From Neelides folsomi (taxonomy: Eukaryota > Arthropoda > Collembola > Neelipleona > Neelidae), in the NCBI GenBank assembly GCA_034687125.1, contig JAQGBZ010000294.1, positions 16,583 to 80,582 of the forward strand: a stretch of DNA of 64,000 nucleotides, written 5' to 3'. Below the pieces are notes generated by a model. The model saw only the letters and a list, made by a program, of their open reading frames with translations. It was not told where the DNA came from and made no database searches. The translations under genes and the position numbers were made by a program. This document shows positions 38,044 through 51,734 of the stretch, in pieces. Numbering within the stretch: position 1 is the first letter of the stretch; each line of letters begins with the position of its first letter.

Positions 38044-41000
38044 CCAATGTCTACGATTTCTAATGCTCCCGAGAATAAGGAACTCAAGAGTGTCCAACAA
38101 TTGCGTTAATTATTTCCAGATGAGAAGTTCCAATACTTTTTAACACATTTAGCTATTGCACAGACGTAGAGTATATTTATTATGTAATATACATAAACTA
38201 AATAATACAAGAGAAAAGATTTTCTCAAATGTAGTAGTTTAATTAGTTTCGTTTCCTTTAAAATTTTCAAAATCTAACTTTGTGAATTTTAACTACCATT
38301 AATTATGCATATAAATAAATATATAAATATAAATTAAATACATTATATAAATTCATTTATGGTAAGAAAAGTATGTATGGTATATGTACAGTCTATATAT
38401 CTATATATTACGTTTAATTATATGAATTTGTACAATATATTATTTTGTATAAAATAAAATAAATGAATATTTCTAGTGTTGAGTGTGAAATTGTCGAGAT
38501 TTGTGGAAATTCATAATTTACTTTCCATTCGGATGTTTAAAATCTGACGCTCATCTTTTTGTCAAACTTCGTAGGAAATACTTTTAGTTAAGGAGGAGAT
38601 AGCTTCCAAAGAAAACGCAGACATACAAACATACATGTCAAACGCATACTCCTTTCGGTAAAACCTCAGTCAAAAAGTGGGAGATTAACTTCGTTTGCAT
38701 TGAGCTTTGATTAATTAATAGGAAAAAGTTTTATGGAAATCTATAATAAATTTATTTACATAATACTTGTCAGATAAAAGTTGAGTTTGAAGTAGGATTT
38801 GGAATTATGTATAAGTTCATACAATCCGAAAATCCCAATTTACTACAAGTCCATTGTAGTTTGTACGAGAGTTTGTTTTAGATAGGATCAAACATGTTGA
38901 ATGGGGAATCAAAGTAGATCAGTTCCATTCATTCTCCTCACGAACTATCATTTATGGAATCGATCTTATCTCAACTGTAAACTGGAGCGATTTAAAACTT
39001 AAAATGGAATTAGAAACAAAAAACATTGTGATGAGAATAAAATATCACAAATTGCGCATTTCGAGCTTTTGTTTTAAAAACTCTGAATCTAAAATCAAAA
39101 TTATATTTATTTTCCCATCATGTTGATCTTCACTTAAAAATGTTCTGACTAAATTATTCAAAATATTCTGCTCAAAAAATTCTGGTTAAAAAATTTAAAA
39201 TATTTTGCTTAAAAGATAAATATATCATTTTGTCTCTTTACCATCTGGGCTGATTTTCCATTTATCGACCTGAAAATCTTGTGTTGATTTAAGCCAATAA
39301 ATTATAAATCCAGGAAGAGGGGAATTTACAAGAACATTCTTTATTCATAAATGGAAACTTTCCAAGATCTCAAATCCTTTTGATGCTTAATGAGAACCCG
39401 GGATAAGTCACATGCATTTAGTGCCCTAAATTAATCCGAGCCAAAAACTTTTAATGGTCTTTTATATCCCCACATTCTATTATGCCCATACTTAAATACA
39501 CCAGTAAATCCTATACTTATTAACTTATAACTATTATATTACAAGATATAAAAAGATGATGAACTATAAGCCACCAAGGTTTCCTTTATGGCGGCAGTAT
39601 CAAAATATTTTGATAACTATTAATAAATTATGTGTGGCGCGACTGAATCTGAGTCATAAATCAATAAGTAATTAAAATGGACATTGTGTTGCTTTACCAT
39701 TGTAACAGTAAAGATAGTCTCTCTCTATATTTGTATGTATTGCTGTCAAAGGGCGGGTTTCGTCTTGACAATTTCTCCAAAGAGTCTTCTATTCCCTCAG
39801 CATTGTAAAAGAAACTTTGGTCCTATTGGCACACAAGTCCTCGGAGTTTTTCCTTTATTCTTTCTTCCTTCTCACTCACTCAAGGAAATTGGTATGCTCA
39901 ATGTATCGTAATCATTAATTATTGTGCGCTCTATAGAACCCGTTCGCACACTCGAAGCTCTATTAAACTAATACTAACTTTTAGTTTGTATAACAGAGTT
40001 TATTGTATTATTAAGTTAAATGGTGTCACTTTGGTTCAAAGTCTAAAAAGAGATCTTTTATATAACTCTTCAATAGGTGATACCTCACTGTATGGGAAAT
40101 GTATAGATATGTCTTATATGAAATAATGAGAATTGGAGAAACCTTTCCTTTTTCATCTCGATAAAATGTCTAGGGAAGCGTTCTTATAAAGAAAACTTAA
40201 ATCTTAAACTTTTGTATAGGTATCTACTCTTACTGTTATTTAAGTACCTATATTTATTAGTGTAAAGTAACACAAATGTACCATATATCAGATACAGTAT
40301 TGTATCAAATTTGTATGGTATATATAATATTATCTTGATACGTGAAAGAAAGAAGGGAGCAATAAAACACATCGACACGACAAAATTTGTCAACACCAGC
40401 ATTCTCTTCCAATAAACTTTGCATTGAAATATCTGGCCTTAAGGAGGTCTGACAAAGTGGAGGAAGGGAAAGATGGATCGGTCTGAATACTTATCCCGAT
40501 TAAATACTTCTCTTCCTATCTCTGAGTAAGCAATTCCTACTAAGCATTAGGAGATTCAATTGGGACAGTCTCTTTCTCTCTTTCTCCGCGTTGCCAGTCC
40601 TGATCAGGTTCATCAAGGGGATTGGATGGAATGAAGGTCTCCTCCCTCACATGTCACCGTCAAAGTGAGGAATTTCACTTCACGTCTCCCCTTCTTGGCA
40701 CAAGGACCTTTGAGCGGCGTGAAACGATTCTTCCCTGAGAGTGCCATGAAGTCTTAGAAGGCTGTCTCAAAGGGACGAGGCGTGATTGACATTAGCGAGG
40801 GGAGGAAATTCCCACGAGGAAGCTTATTGATTCTTTCCTTCAATAATTACGAACAGATCCCTAAAGATTTCCCACGCGGATCATTCGACCAAGGCAAGAT
40901 TTAATGATATAATTTATTTTCTCCATTTTTCTATTTTCCTTTCACAAGCTTTTCGATATATATTTATGATTTATTGAGGCTAAATAAATAAAAGAAGGAA

Positions 41001-42556
41001 TTTTTTCCTCTCACGAGTTCCATTCTTTATAATACATAGAAATACATGTGCATTGTTGAGGAATTTACTTTATTTATGAAGGAGGCGAGAATTGGCCTAA
41101 TTTTAAATTGGCTTTTGTAAATTTATTAAATTTGGTGGTTTTGAAGCGAAAGAATGCCCGGGTTTATGAAAATGAAAATAGGGAAATGAAATAGTGTTGA
41201 AGGAGACAAATGGGAGCGAGTGTGGTTCCGTATAAGAGACGCCGTGCTCGAGTTCAATAAAGAAGATTATCTTGTTCTAATGTGGCGTGACGGTTATTCA
41301 TGCATCAACTTCCCTTCAGGGTCGAGAAAGAGATCATAACTTCCTTTACAACACTTCCATTGAGAAGGAATTCACAATTCGCATATGTAATTCCTCTTTT
41401 GGCCAAGGAATTTTATCAATGTGGCTGTTTGCCTCGACATGGGAATATTATTATTGGGCCTATAGAAGTATTTGCATGCGGGCGGGTAAAATATTTATTT
41501 ATTCAACCCGTACAGCTATGAAGAAAGTTTATTAGCCCATTTTGAACAAATATATAAAATATTCAACCAAAATGTTGTTTGCAAAAGGAAGGAAAACATT
41601 TAATAAATACTTCCATACTTCAACCATCAAAAATATACACAGCTTGAATTTCGCAAACATTTTATTTATTTTTCTTTCCATTGAGGAATTAAAAGTTTAA
41701 AAACCTTTGGATTAACTCTGAGTCATTTTTATGGTAGTACTACTACTAATGGTAAGTATATGCATAAATATAATGTAATGATGTAATTTAATGTATGTAT
41801 GGTACATATTTCAATTCGGATGTAAAATGAATTAATGAATTAATTAACTTTGTAAAATGTAAATACAGAGTAAATATGGTCTATTATGAATTAAAGGAAT
41901 TGCGACTTTTGGCACTATGAGTTTCTTCACCAGCCTGAAGGTTTGAGAATGGTTGACTGGATTTAATCTTGGGACTTAACTTTACCAATATCTCTTTTTC
42001 TGCTTCATGGGAAGTATTGAACATCTGTTCCAACCCCAGCCACTCCTCATATTATTTACTGTAGGAATCCTTGTCTTCTCCAACTTCCCCATCAAGCTCG
42101 AATTAATAAATGAATGAAGTTAAATACGCCATTCCGGCGGCTTCCCCTCACTCAACACACTTATTCTTTATTAATTTGGAATTTGGGAAAGGAAGCGAAA
42201 TAATCTCGGTGTGCACGGCGATCTCACCGTCCGGGCATTTCGGTTATTCCCGGGCATTATGAGCAGTCCGGGTATATTGGAAAGCTGGGGAGTTTCCACA
42301 TGGGAACGGTTTCCCCCTTGTATTAATATTTAAGGATTAAGTATTTGATTTGGAGCAGGGGAAGGGTTTGCGATGACAAGGGCTGAGTTATGGGCGTATG
42401 AAATTATCACGTCGGGTGCCTTCAGTAGCGTGGAATTTGATGAGGCTTGAAAACCTCCCGATCGGCTCGAGTTATTTATCATCTTCGTTGGGCTTGAAAA
42501 GGAGAACAAAATACGGAGATTTGAACAGATAGCTCTTCTATTATGCATTGGAATGA

Positions 42557-42580
42557 GGGATGAAGCTGGGGGCGGGGGGG
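42557..42580 (+). other. G-rich run with quadruplex potential
   Basis: GGG, then eight bases, then GGGGGCGGGGGGG. Four G-triplets can be drawn within 24 bases, which is unusual in this AT-rich window. Confidence 0.4.
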
Positions 42581-45500
42581 AGAAAACGTCAAAAGATTGG
42601 TTTAAATAAGTTGGAATAAATTTGCCGGAACTTGGTGGCTACATTTATTCCTCATATTTGGGGATTTTTGAGCATAAAAAACACCTTTAAAGGGAAGTGG
42701 ATAAAAGGCCTTGGGGTGTTCTCCTTGTATTCTCAACAAATGGTGGGGATGTTGGAAGAGTTTGTGAATGGTTGTAAGGTGGAGGTGATAATGGGACATC
42801 TTTCTCCTTTTCCAATCCATTTACATAACCGTTACGGTCGGACCAAGTGGAGTGAAGGTGGAAAATCGGAGTTAGACTCAGCTTTTATGGAGTGACGTAA
42901 TATCCGATTGAATTATTCTACTCTCCAACTTTACACAATGAAAGACCTCACAATGAAACTTTCTTATTCGGAAGAGCCAAAATGGGCAATGATCTTTATT
43001 TTTTTGGTTTTCAATTTAAAATGTTTAATATTCACATACTTACTACTAAAAACCTGTTCTGTAGATTGTACATATTGCACTTGTTTTTTACGACAGATCC
43101 GTTGATTCAACTTTTAAATAAAACATATTTTACAATAAGTTTATTATTATAATAAAACATATTTGGAACTTTGAATTCACTATTAAGAATTCACTTTATG
43201 GAAATTTTAAATTATTTAATTTTGTCAATTGAATATTTAAATTAAATAGCTTAAATAAAAATTTTATACTTTTTAATGAATAGAATTTTGAAAATTGAAA
43301 ATAAGCCCATTTCATTATGGTGGTTGTAACGAGAAAAAAAGGAATTTGAGAGGTGAAGAAATATTTGAATGGAACTTGGAAAGAAAAGATTTGATTGTTG
43401 ATTTTCTTCTCCTGTGGCTCGAAGAATTCAATTAAGTCCCAAACTTGGTGTTTTCTGAATAAATATAGGTTTAGATCGGAAAGATTCTATTTGCTCTTAT
43501 AAGATCTCCCCCGAACCTCCCTCTTTTAAAGTAGACCATTTTGCCATTATCTTTCCTTTGTTTCTTCACTGAAGTCCTTAAGTTAGGTTTTCCTTGTGTG
43601 TGGCTGGAAATGAGAATTTGTGAAATTCATTCACTCCACCGTGGTAAGTTGTTTAAGAATTCCTTGTAGGGACGTATCGCTCTAACGATTCCCTTCCCAA
43701 TTGGTCCAAGATCAGAAGAAAGAAAGACTCATTGTGTCTCTTCTTCCTCCTCCACACGCCATTGTCGGGGAGAAAGAAGGAATTAGAAACTGAAAGAAGA
43801 GCATTCGCAAGAGGATTCGCACAGAGCTCTTTTTCGAGTAGAGAATTTAAGTTCCGCGGATGAGCCTTGATGGTGTAAATAAGCCCTAGAGTCTCTATTT
43901 CTAAGCAATTCTCATAAATTAAGATACCACATGATTCCAAATTACTTTTCTCTCTCCCTTTTTTAAGAAGGAAAGAGAGACAAAAGAGGAGGAGGAGAAA
44001 ACCTTTTATTTTTATGTGATTCCTTTCCTGGCGGCTTTTTCCCTCAACTTCTCTCCCAGGTTCACCAGAATTCCAACGACCAATTTCCAAACTCCAACTG
44101 CCAGATAACTCACCATTCTCACTTTTGCCCTTTCCCTATGCAAGTGCCACACACACGGGTCTTTTTCCCTCACGTGCAATTTCCGCCTATAATGGTGGGA
44201 AGGAAGGAAGGAGGTTTGGAAATCGCTGGGAAGAGTTTTCATCTCCAACTTTCTTCAAGTACCATTACATTCTGCACCATTTTATGAAGCATTTAGCTTC
44301 GGCCTTGCGAATAGGTCCGAGAATGAGCTCCTGGTAATTTGTATTTATATGCAAAGTAATTATGACCCATATCAGTTCCCTCCGTGCAATTTCTCCGCCA
44401 TGAGAATTTCAAAATTAATTTATATCAAATCCCCATTTTTCTTCATCATTGAGCCGTGGAGGGGAATAACCAAAGTTTTGAAATTCTACTTTGGAAATGC
44501 AAATACTGTATAAAATTGCAAAGAGAAATATTAAAAGTTTATCACAACTTTTATTAAAGAATTCAATTAGTTGTAATTTTGTAATGGGGAGAAAAAACTT
44601 GAAAGAATGAAGATCAATACGGAAAACAATTTTGGAAAAAGGGAGAAATTATTAAAAAGAGTTTTCAAAATACTTTAGAGATTTTACGGAAAAGTTTACT
44701 GGAAAAAAGTTTTCGCTTTGGTGAAAATTCAGAAGGGAGGAAAAGAGATTGAAATGAATGTAGTGACTTACGATAACTATTATTGGGTCACCAATGAACT
44801 ATTCAATTTAAACTAAATTTCACACTTGACCAACGTCTTTGATTCACTTCCAAATTTCTGCTACTTTTTATAACTTTATCTTCCTCTCTTTCAACATGTT
44901 AAAATGCGCCATTTGTTTGCAAACAATTTTTTAAATAGCTTAAAAATATTCGCAAATTTTATTTTTTAAACCATTTGTAAAATTTTATAAAAATTTAATT
45001 ATTAAAAATTACTGTAAAAATAATAGGACATCTCGAGAATTATGTCGACTATACAATTTTATGTATCCTTTACAAAAGCTGGGTACAAAATATGTAAAGA
45101 AATTGATGTTGGAATAAGTAGATAAGTAAAGACCGAACCGTCCATAAATTTGAATTTTGACGAGGCTTAATATTCAAGAAATGGTCTTGGGGCCGTTTGG
45201 TGTGAAGCGAAGCAAGAAGATTTATAAGAAATATTGGGAATGAATTTGTCAGCCTCACTCACTCCATTTCATAACAATTCCAAAGGTCTATTTCAACAAC
45301 CAAGTGAAACCCGTCTACTTACTTTCTTCACGTCATTTGTTTCCTGCCACATCAATGAGGTTATAACAATGATGAGATTATAGAGATACACTCAAAAACT
45401 TATACTACTACATATGTACATATGTAGAATATATAAATACAGTATACTAAATATCCTATCATTTCTATTCTATGCATATGTAGGATAGATGTATTAAATA

Positions 45501-48500
45501 TATTCCATTTTCCTATCTTCTACTTGTTATGTAACCAAACTGACCAAAGAGACATTTTGTGAATTCCTCCTCAATGTTTCAGCATTTGTATTCTTCTCCG
45601 TGTGTGCATAGATTGCAATTTGTGGGGACGATCAAGAACGGCTTTTCCTCGAGAGTTTCCCCCTCACTCTTTCCATTCCCATCTCTCTTCCATCCAATTG
45701 CATTACTTTGTTAAGCTTATTTACTTTCTTCTCCCAACACAACGACCATCAGGAGCAACAAAAACTTAGGCCGCATAATCTTAGCCTTTGCAAACCTTAT
45801 TTTCCTCTTTTATATAAAACAACTATTGTGTTCACAAATTCAGACTCACAAAAACACATGTTATCACAAAGAAAAAGTAAATTGGTAACAAGTACATTTG
45901 TAGTACCATTCAAGTGAAAGTATATAATGAAATAAAAGTACAACAAAAGTTTTAGTTATCAAGTATTCCTTTTTACATATTTATTTTATACTATTCGAGT
46001 ATTGTATGGGTAAATATAAATTTTGTTTAGATGCATATATAAATGCAATGCTTACTTTAGAATTAGTTAGTAGAATGATACATAGCATACTATATGTAAA
46101 TATAGATACAGATAGAATATACAAAATATATGTACAATATGTTTGTAGAAGATTTGTATTGTAAGTGAAGTGAGTAACATACCTATGCAGATATTCATGT
46201 GTATGATGTATCGTAAGGATCTGTGTACACAAATTTGTTGTCAAATACATACCATTTGAAGTTGTAGGATAAATGTAAATTGAACGTGTAATATTTATGT
46301 ATAGGTATTCGTTTGTAAATACGAGTACTCGCATTTGTATGTATGGAAGGAATTGGGAGGTGTTAAATAAACATTTGTTTGTAATAAGGATTCGGAAGCA
46401 ATTCACCTCGTCGCATAAAACCACGTGGGTCGTTTATTTTCCGTCTATGGCCGTTTGGTTTAAGCGTCATTTGGAGACGATTCCTCATTGTCCAACTTAC
46501 GTGTGGGGTCGTTTGATTGGGGAAGTTTGCAAGTGTAAGAAAAACAGTGGAATAAATTTAAAAGTTGAGAAGTAGGGACGAAGAAAGTCCTCATATTTTT
46601 AATCATTTACAAGGCATTAAGTTTTATATGAAAAGTTTCTCAAATCTGGGTTTCCAGGCTCTTAGCCGTCAAATATATTTGGGTGAAAAATAAGACTTTC
46701 AAATTTGATTTTCCTCTCCCGGTTCTCATAAATCCGGCGGTCGAAAGGGGCTTTAGGAATATGTCCGCATAATGGCAGCATCATTTTCATTTTTGTAGCG
46801 CAAATTGGATCCATTGTTCTTGAAATGGAGGGAAAAGAATTTTCACTTCTTATTCGGTCGAGGGAAGGAAATTGGGAATTCGCCAATTGAGGCCTTAAAT
46901 ATATAGCTAGGGGAAGAATAATATGGGCAGGGGTCCAAAAGCCCCTTGCGAACTTGGACATCAAGGTTTGAAGGCTTTTAAAATAAATCATGAAAGGGTC
47001 AAAGTTTCTTCACACTTGTCATTGATGAAACCACACAGCCATTTTCCATACATTCCCATACATATTCCATATAAGTATTCCATGTGAGCTGAGCTGTTAA
47101 AAGTAGAAAGTTTAGCATATCCATGTTCAAGGGAAGATTCCCCCATTTCGGAGCATTAAAATACTTTGGGCCATTCCGGCTGCATCACACGAACGAAACC
47201 TTAGAAGATCGTTATGTGATATTGAAGGGAGCGAACTAACTATTATTGCTCCCGATCCCACCTTCATTTCCTTTACGAAGGCGGCGCATTATCCCCAGTA
47301 CAACATTAGGCTCTCTATACGCTCTGTATTGCTTTTACGACCTCGACTATTACACGCTTAACACGTTTCGAGAAAGAGTATCATGCACACGTGCCAAGAT
47401 TCGCCAACTCTCTCCAAATCGTCCCTTTAAAATTAAGAAGCGAAATGAAACAGAGCCGGAGCGAAGGGAATAAAAAGAATATCCGCTGCGGATCTCTCGC
47501 ACTTCAAAGGCGCCTTAATGGTCGACTCCGATCTAGAATATCCGAATAATAAGTAAATCGTGCAGGGTTCAGTCATTCATAAAAAACAAGTGAAAAATTG
47601 GACCGGATTGAATATTCTGTGTATAAAATCCGTGTGAGAACTCTGTTTCCTCTTGTACACATTTCCTCAGTATTGTATAATAGTGTATTGTATATGGGAG
47701 TTACTCCCCAATACATAACTTTGTAATGTTGTAGCTTGGAAAGTTTAATGGGAGAAGAAGCTAAAGGTAATGGCTGGTTAAGTAAAGCCGGCTCCCCTTT
47801 TGTGCAATCAACATTTTCCCCCTTTTCCCTTCTTCTTTCCTTTTAAATCTTAAGGAGCTGGGGAGGAATTGCGTGGAGGGAAAAAGGATTTTGCTCTTTT
47901 GACAACCCGCCGATGGTCGAACAAAGAAACTTGAAAATCTTTTTTTTCTCCACTTTTTTTCCTGGATAACTTTCCTTGTTTAATATTCATGAGACTTTCA
48001 CCTCCCTCAACAGGAAACTCTAAGGTTGGTTGGGCAAACGTAGGCGTATATGAATACCATATGGTAATATTTGTTTTTTATATTCTAAACAATGTTCGTA
48101 TACTTGTACATATTATTTTCAAAGCGAGCCATATAATCTTGTGTATTAATATCAGTTTTTAATATATAGGTATAAAGTATGCCTTTGTGAAATTAAGATG
48201 CACAAACGTAACTAAATATGGATTTTTCTCTTTTTAGCCTTTCAACTTTACATAACATTGATTAAACATTATTTGGGGAAAATTAACCTTGCGAATTATG
48301 ATTATTTGCCCATAAAAGCAAACACACCTAATAATGAATAATTTAACTCACTCTGGCTTTTGTGCTTGTTTGTATCAAAACATATTAACTGTAAAGTGCA
48401 AACAGAGTTGAGTCTAAATTATGTAATTGTATCAATTTTGTTATTTTGTATGTTTGGCTGATAACTGGCAGAAAACTATTGTTGTATTTGCCGGTGTGTA

Positions 48501-48910
48501 ATGTTACTGTATCTGTGCCATTTGGTTCTTATAAGTACGCATCTGTTCTTATTCGGGTTACTGGTGTGTGTTGTGTTTGTATGTTTTTATACTCCAAGTT
48601 TTTTATAAACTTGTAATTTGTATGAATGTCGATGTTTCCCCAGATTCTCTTCTTCTGTGCAGAAGGGTATGAAGGCTTCAGAAATTCTAGTTGGATTGAA
48701 GGGAAAAGGACATGTATAATGTATGAGTGTATTTAAGACCGGAATTTTTTATTCCGAGTTTTCGACATTACGCGTCTCTGCCCTTTACTGTGACTTTTAC
48801 ACTGCAGAGTATTAAAAGAAATATCAGTAGATAACAGGATGGATATATCAAATACATACATATCTGTATTATAATTCTTACTCTTTTTCAACATAATATG
48901 CGATATGTGT

Positions 48911-48967
48911 CATATAAGCTGAAATGTATAAGCTGAATATGTGTAAGTTGAATGTGTAAACTGAATG
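48911..48967. repeat. Degenerate 14-16 bp tandem repeat
   Basis: ATATAAGCTGAA, TGTATAAGCTGAA, TGTGTAAGTTGAA and TGTGTAAACTGAA follow one another. Confidence 0.65.
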
Positions 48968-49912
48968 TTACAGAATATGTGTAACTGGGATTTGGACCAA
49001 AGGGGATTTCAAATACAGGGAAGTCCCTATGTATTTATTCCGCTCTCTTTACCCGAATAGGAAGCGTAAGCCCTTGGTGAACTTGGGAAGGAAGAAAGAA
49101 GCCGAAGAGTGATATCATAAAGTAGGAGACTTGTAGGGAAATCCTCCGTTGCTCTCTCCATTCTATCGCATTACTTTGATTTGAGAAACAAGAGTTGAGG
49201 AAGAGTCGTTCTGTTAAGGCCTTGCCCATTCAACCGAAACAACTTTCTCCTTCCTTCCATCACATTGAGACAAAGGGTTCAAATGGCTCTGATAATTCAT
49301 GTACTCTATTGAATCAAGGCGGAACTCAAATTCATGCCAAAAGTTCAAAATTCAAATGCAAAAGTTAAAATAAAATTTCAAAATCAAAATTTTCGCCATT
49401 GCGAATCAGAAATTTAAATTGGTTTTAGCATTAATATCTTTTAGCATTAATTTCAAAAAATACCAAATTACATATTTTTTATTTGACCAAAGGCGTGTGG
49501 ATTTTTTATTAACCATTTTTTAATAAAGTTTCTCAAATATATTTATTACAGTTAATGGGTTGCTACCATTCGCTGCTTTTATACGGAATAGTAGTTGCAA
49601 ATTTACTGTTTATTTAATTCTCCCTTCTTTAAATTAAACATTTAATGAAAGTGAATATGGATGATTTTCCTTATCATTTGCAATAAAGTTAAAATTTGAA
49701 TATGGAATCTTAATTTCCGACATAAATTCCTCAAGCGAGGGAAAGGAGTTTAGAGGGGAATGTAATTATTCCGTTAAACAAAAGAGAAGGTGAAATTCGT
49801 TCATTGTCAGTTTTCCCCTTTTAAACTTCTCTTTTATTCGCATCGAAGGGAGGTTGGGTAATTGTCGCTCTCATAGTATTCGGGCTTAATGCTCTTTTAA
49901 TTCTATTCTATC

Positions 49913-49952
49913 TTCCCCTTCATTATTATCAGTACATAATAATAATGGGGAA
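49913..49952. repeat. Short hairpin, 17-bp arms
   Basis: TTCCCCTTCATTATTAT and ATAATAATAATGGGGAA are inverted copies with two mismatches around a six-base loop (CAGTAC). No function is visible. Confidence 0.55.
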
Positions 49953-51677
49953 AACAAGGCTGTAGCCCCAGTGAGACTCATAAATCCCCTCAACAGGATA
50001 ATAAAACTTTAGAATCTCCTTCCTACCAGTCAGCCAGCTGAAGAGCCATCCCTCTCTCTGTCTCTAATTAGAGAACTCGTTCTTCTCCTTCCCTTTGATT
50101 TTTATCTCATTTCGTCACATTTTATTTCTTTTTCCTTATTCTCCGCGGATTTATCCACATTATGCCTAACGAGACTCTCCAGGTCCTAATACACACTATA
50201 TGTCTAAGTATGGTATATAATATCTATATGTTACATGTACCTTCCTAAGGATTTATTCAAACTCGAAACTTTTAATTAAGAGAGAGAATATCAGGGCAAC
50301 TGTCTGGGATTTGAGTAGCAAATTTGGAAATTAACTCGAATCTTATGCATGAGGCATTATTCGCCAGGGACCACCTAAGCCATGATTTAAATATATAAAT
50401 TTATTTACCTCTCTTTTCCTTCCCATTGCCTTCACATGTTCCTTTCACATCTTTTTACGTGCCCAGGACCATACAAAGTCCAATTTATTATTTACCTTCA
50501 CATCCACACAGAGACGAGACTTTTGCTAAATATATTAAATATTCAAAGTTTGTCTGGACAAAGATTTGACGTTAAATCGAATTAAAATATATTTTAACCT
50601 TTTAGGGCCCATTAACAATTGAGTGAAAATAATTAAGAGTTTATTGGGGGTATCTGTAGCAAATCTAATCACTCGCTCTGAGTCTCAGTGGGACAAAATT
50701 ACATTACGTCTATTTCCTCCGCCATTTGGAATCTCGTCATCTGAAGAGGGTGCATTAGCCCGAGTTGCTCAAATATCGAGATTCCCAAAGTATTAAAGAT
50801 TTTCTGACATGATCCGCCCTGACGGCCTTCGTGCCCAGGATACGTGTTTGGCCCCTATAAGGACGACTATTAGGACAATTTATTGGATCGGTTTCATAAA
50901 ACCTCCAACCCCTTATACATACTTTCCATATACCAATGGTTCAATAAATGTAGATATTATTCCACGTATTTAATATTGTACATATTCTTCCATATACAGA
51001 ATACATTTACAGAATATACTGTACTACAGTATATACTGAATAATAGCAAATATGTTATGTATACGAAATATGTTCCAAATAAGAATATGATGAAAATATG
51101 GAAAAAGCAATGAATATATAGAGCTTGTATCCCTTTGACCTCGTTAGACGAGTGCAATTTTAAGTGGGGTGAGAAGAATAGGAGGTTAGGAGAGCAATAA
51201 GCCGTGTCACCTCGGAGAAAGGAAATGGCTCAGCTTTAATACCCAACCTATTCCTTAACCCGATTATAAGACAACCTAGGAACCATCGACGGAGCATATG
51301 TGAGATATTTGGGGTATGTGCGATGTGTATTTGGGAATGTTGGATGTTTCTTATTAAATCAGGATATAAGGAGTGAAGCATTAAATAGACACGGAAGAGT
51401 CTTCTTCTCCATCCTTATCATAATGTTATTAAATAATAATGAGCTTCTCCTTTCCGCGCTTCTCAAATCCGCTCTGAATATTGAGATGTCACGGGGAATT
51501 ATTATTTAATCAATATTAAAATTTACATTGGAGCTTCATTCCAAGTATTGGGAAAAGTTGGTGAGAAATTAATGGAATTAAATATAACTTTTTCTAGCTT
51601 TACCTTGAGTTAATAAGGAAACTTTTGCAGACTACAACATACTTACTACTTTACCTGCATATTATGTAAGTAGTTAT

Positions 51678-51734
51678 ATTGGGAAATTGGGAAATTCGAA
51701 GATTGGGAAATTGGACCGATTGGGGAATTGGGAA
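51678..51734. repeat. Degenerate TTGGGAAA minisatellite
   Basis: TTGGGAAA, TTGGGAAATTCGAAGA, TTGGGAAATTGGACCGA and TTGGGGAATTGGGAAGG run in tandem with variable spacers. Confidence 0.65.

Larger units (their letters stand above)
37001..49900. other. Non-coding interval (second part)
   Basis: Several frames of 100-147 codons occur (for example 37360-37713, 43653-44090 and 45981-46424, all minus), but they are either pyrimidine-driven hydrophobic runs or AT-repeat translations without a domain. The interval contains a perfect 13-bp triplication, a G-rich run at 42557-42580 and a short degenerate repeat at 48.9 kb. Confidence 0.5.

Noticed and set aside
43653-44090. A 145-codon minus-strand frame with a Leu/Phe run.
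   Set aside because: The hydrophobic run comes from a purine-rich plus strand; there is no conserved motif and no splice structure.
45981-46424. A 147-codon minus-strand frame.
   Set aside because: The content is a translation of TA/GTA-rich simple sequence (many Tyr, Ile, Thr) with no domain.
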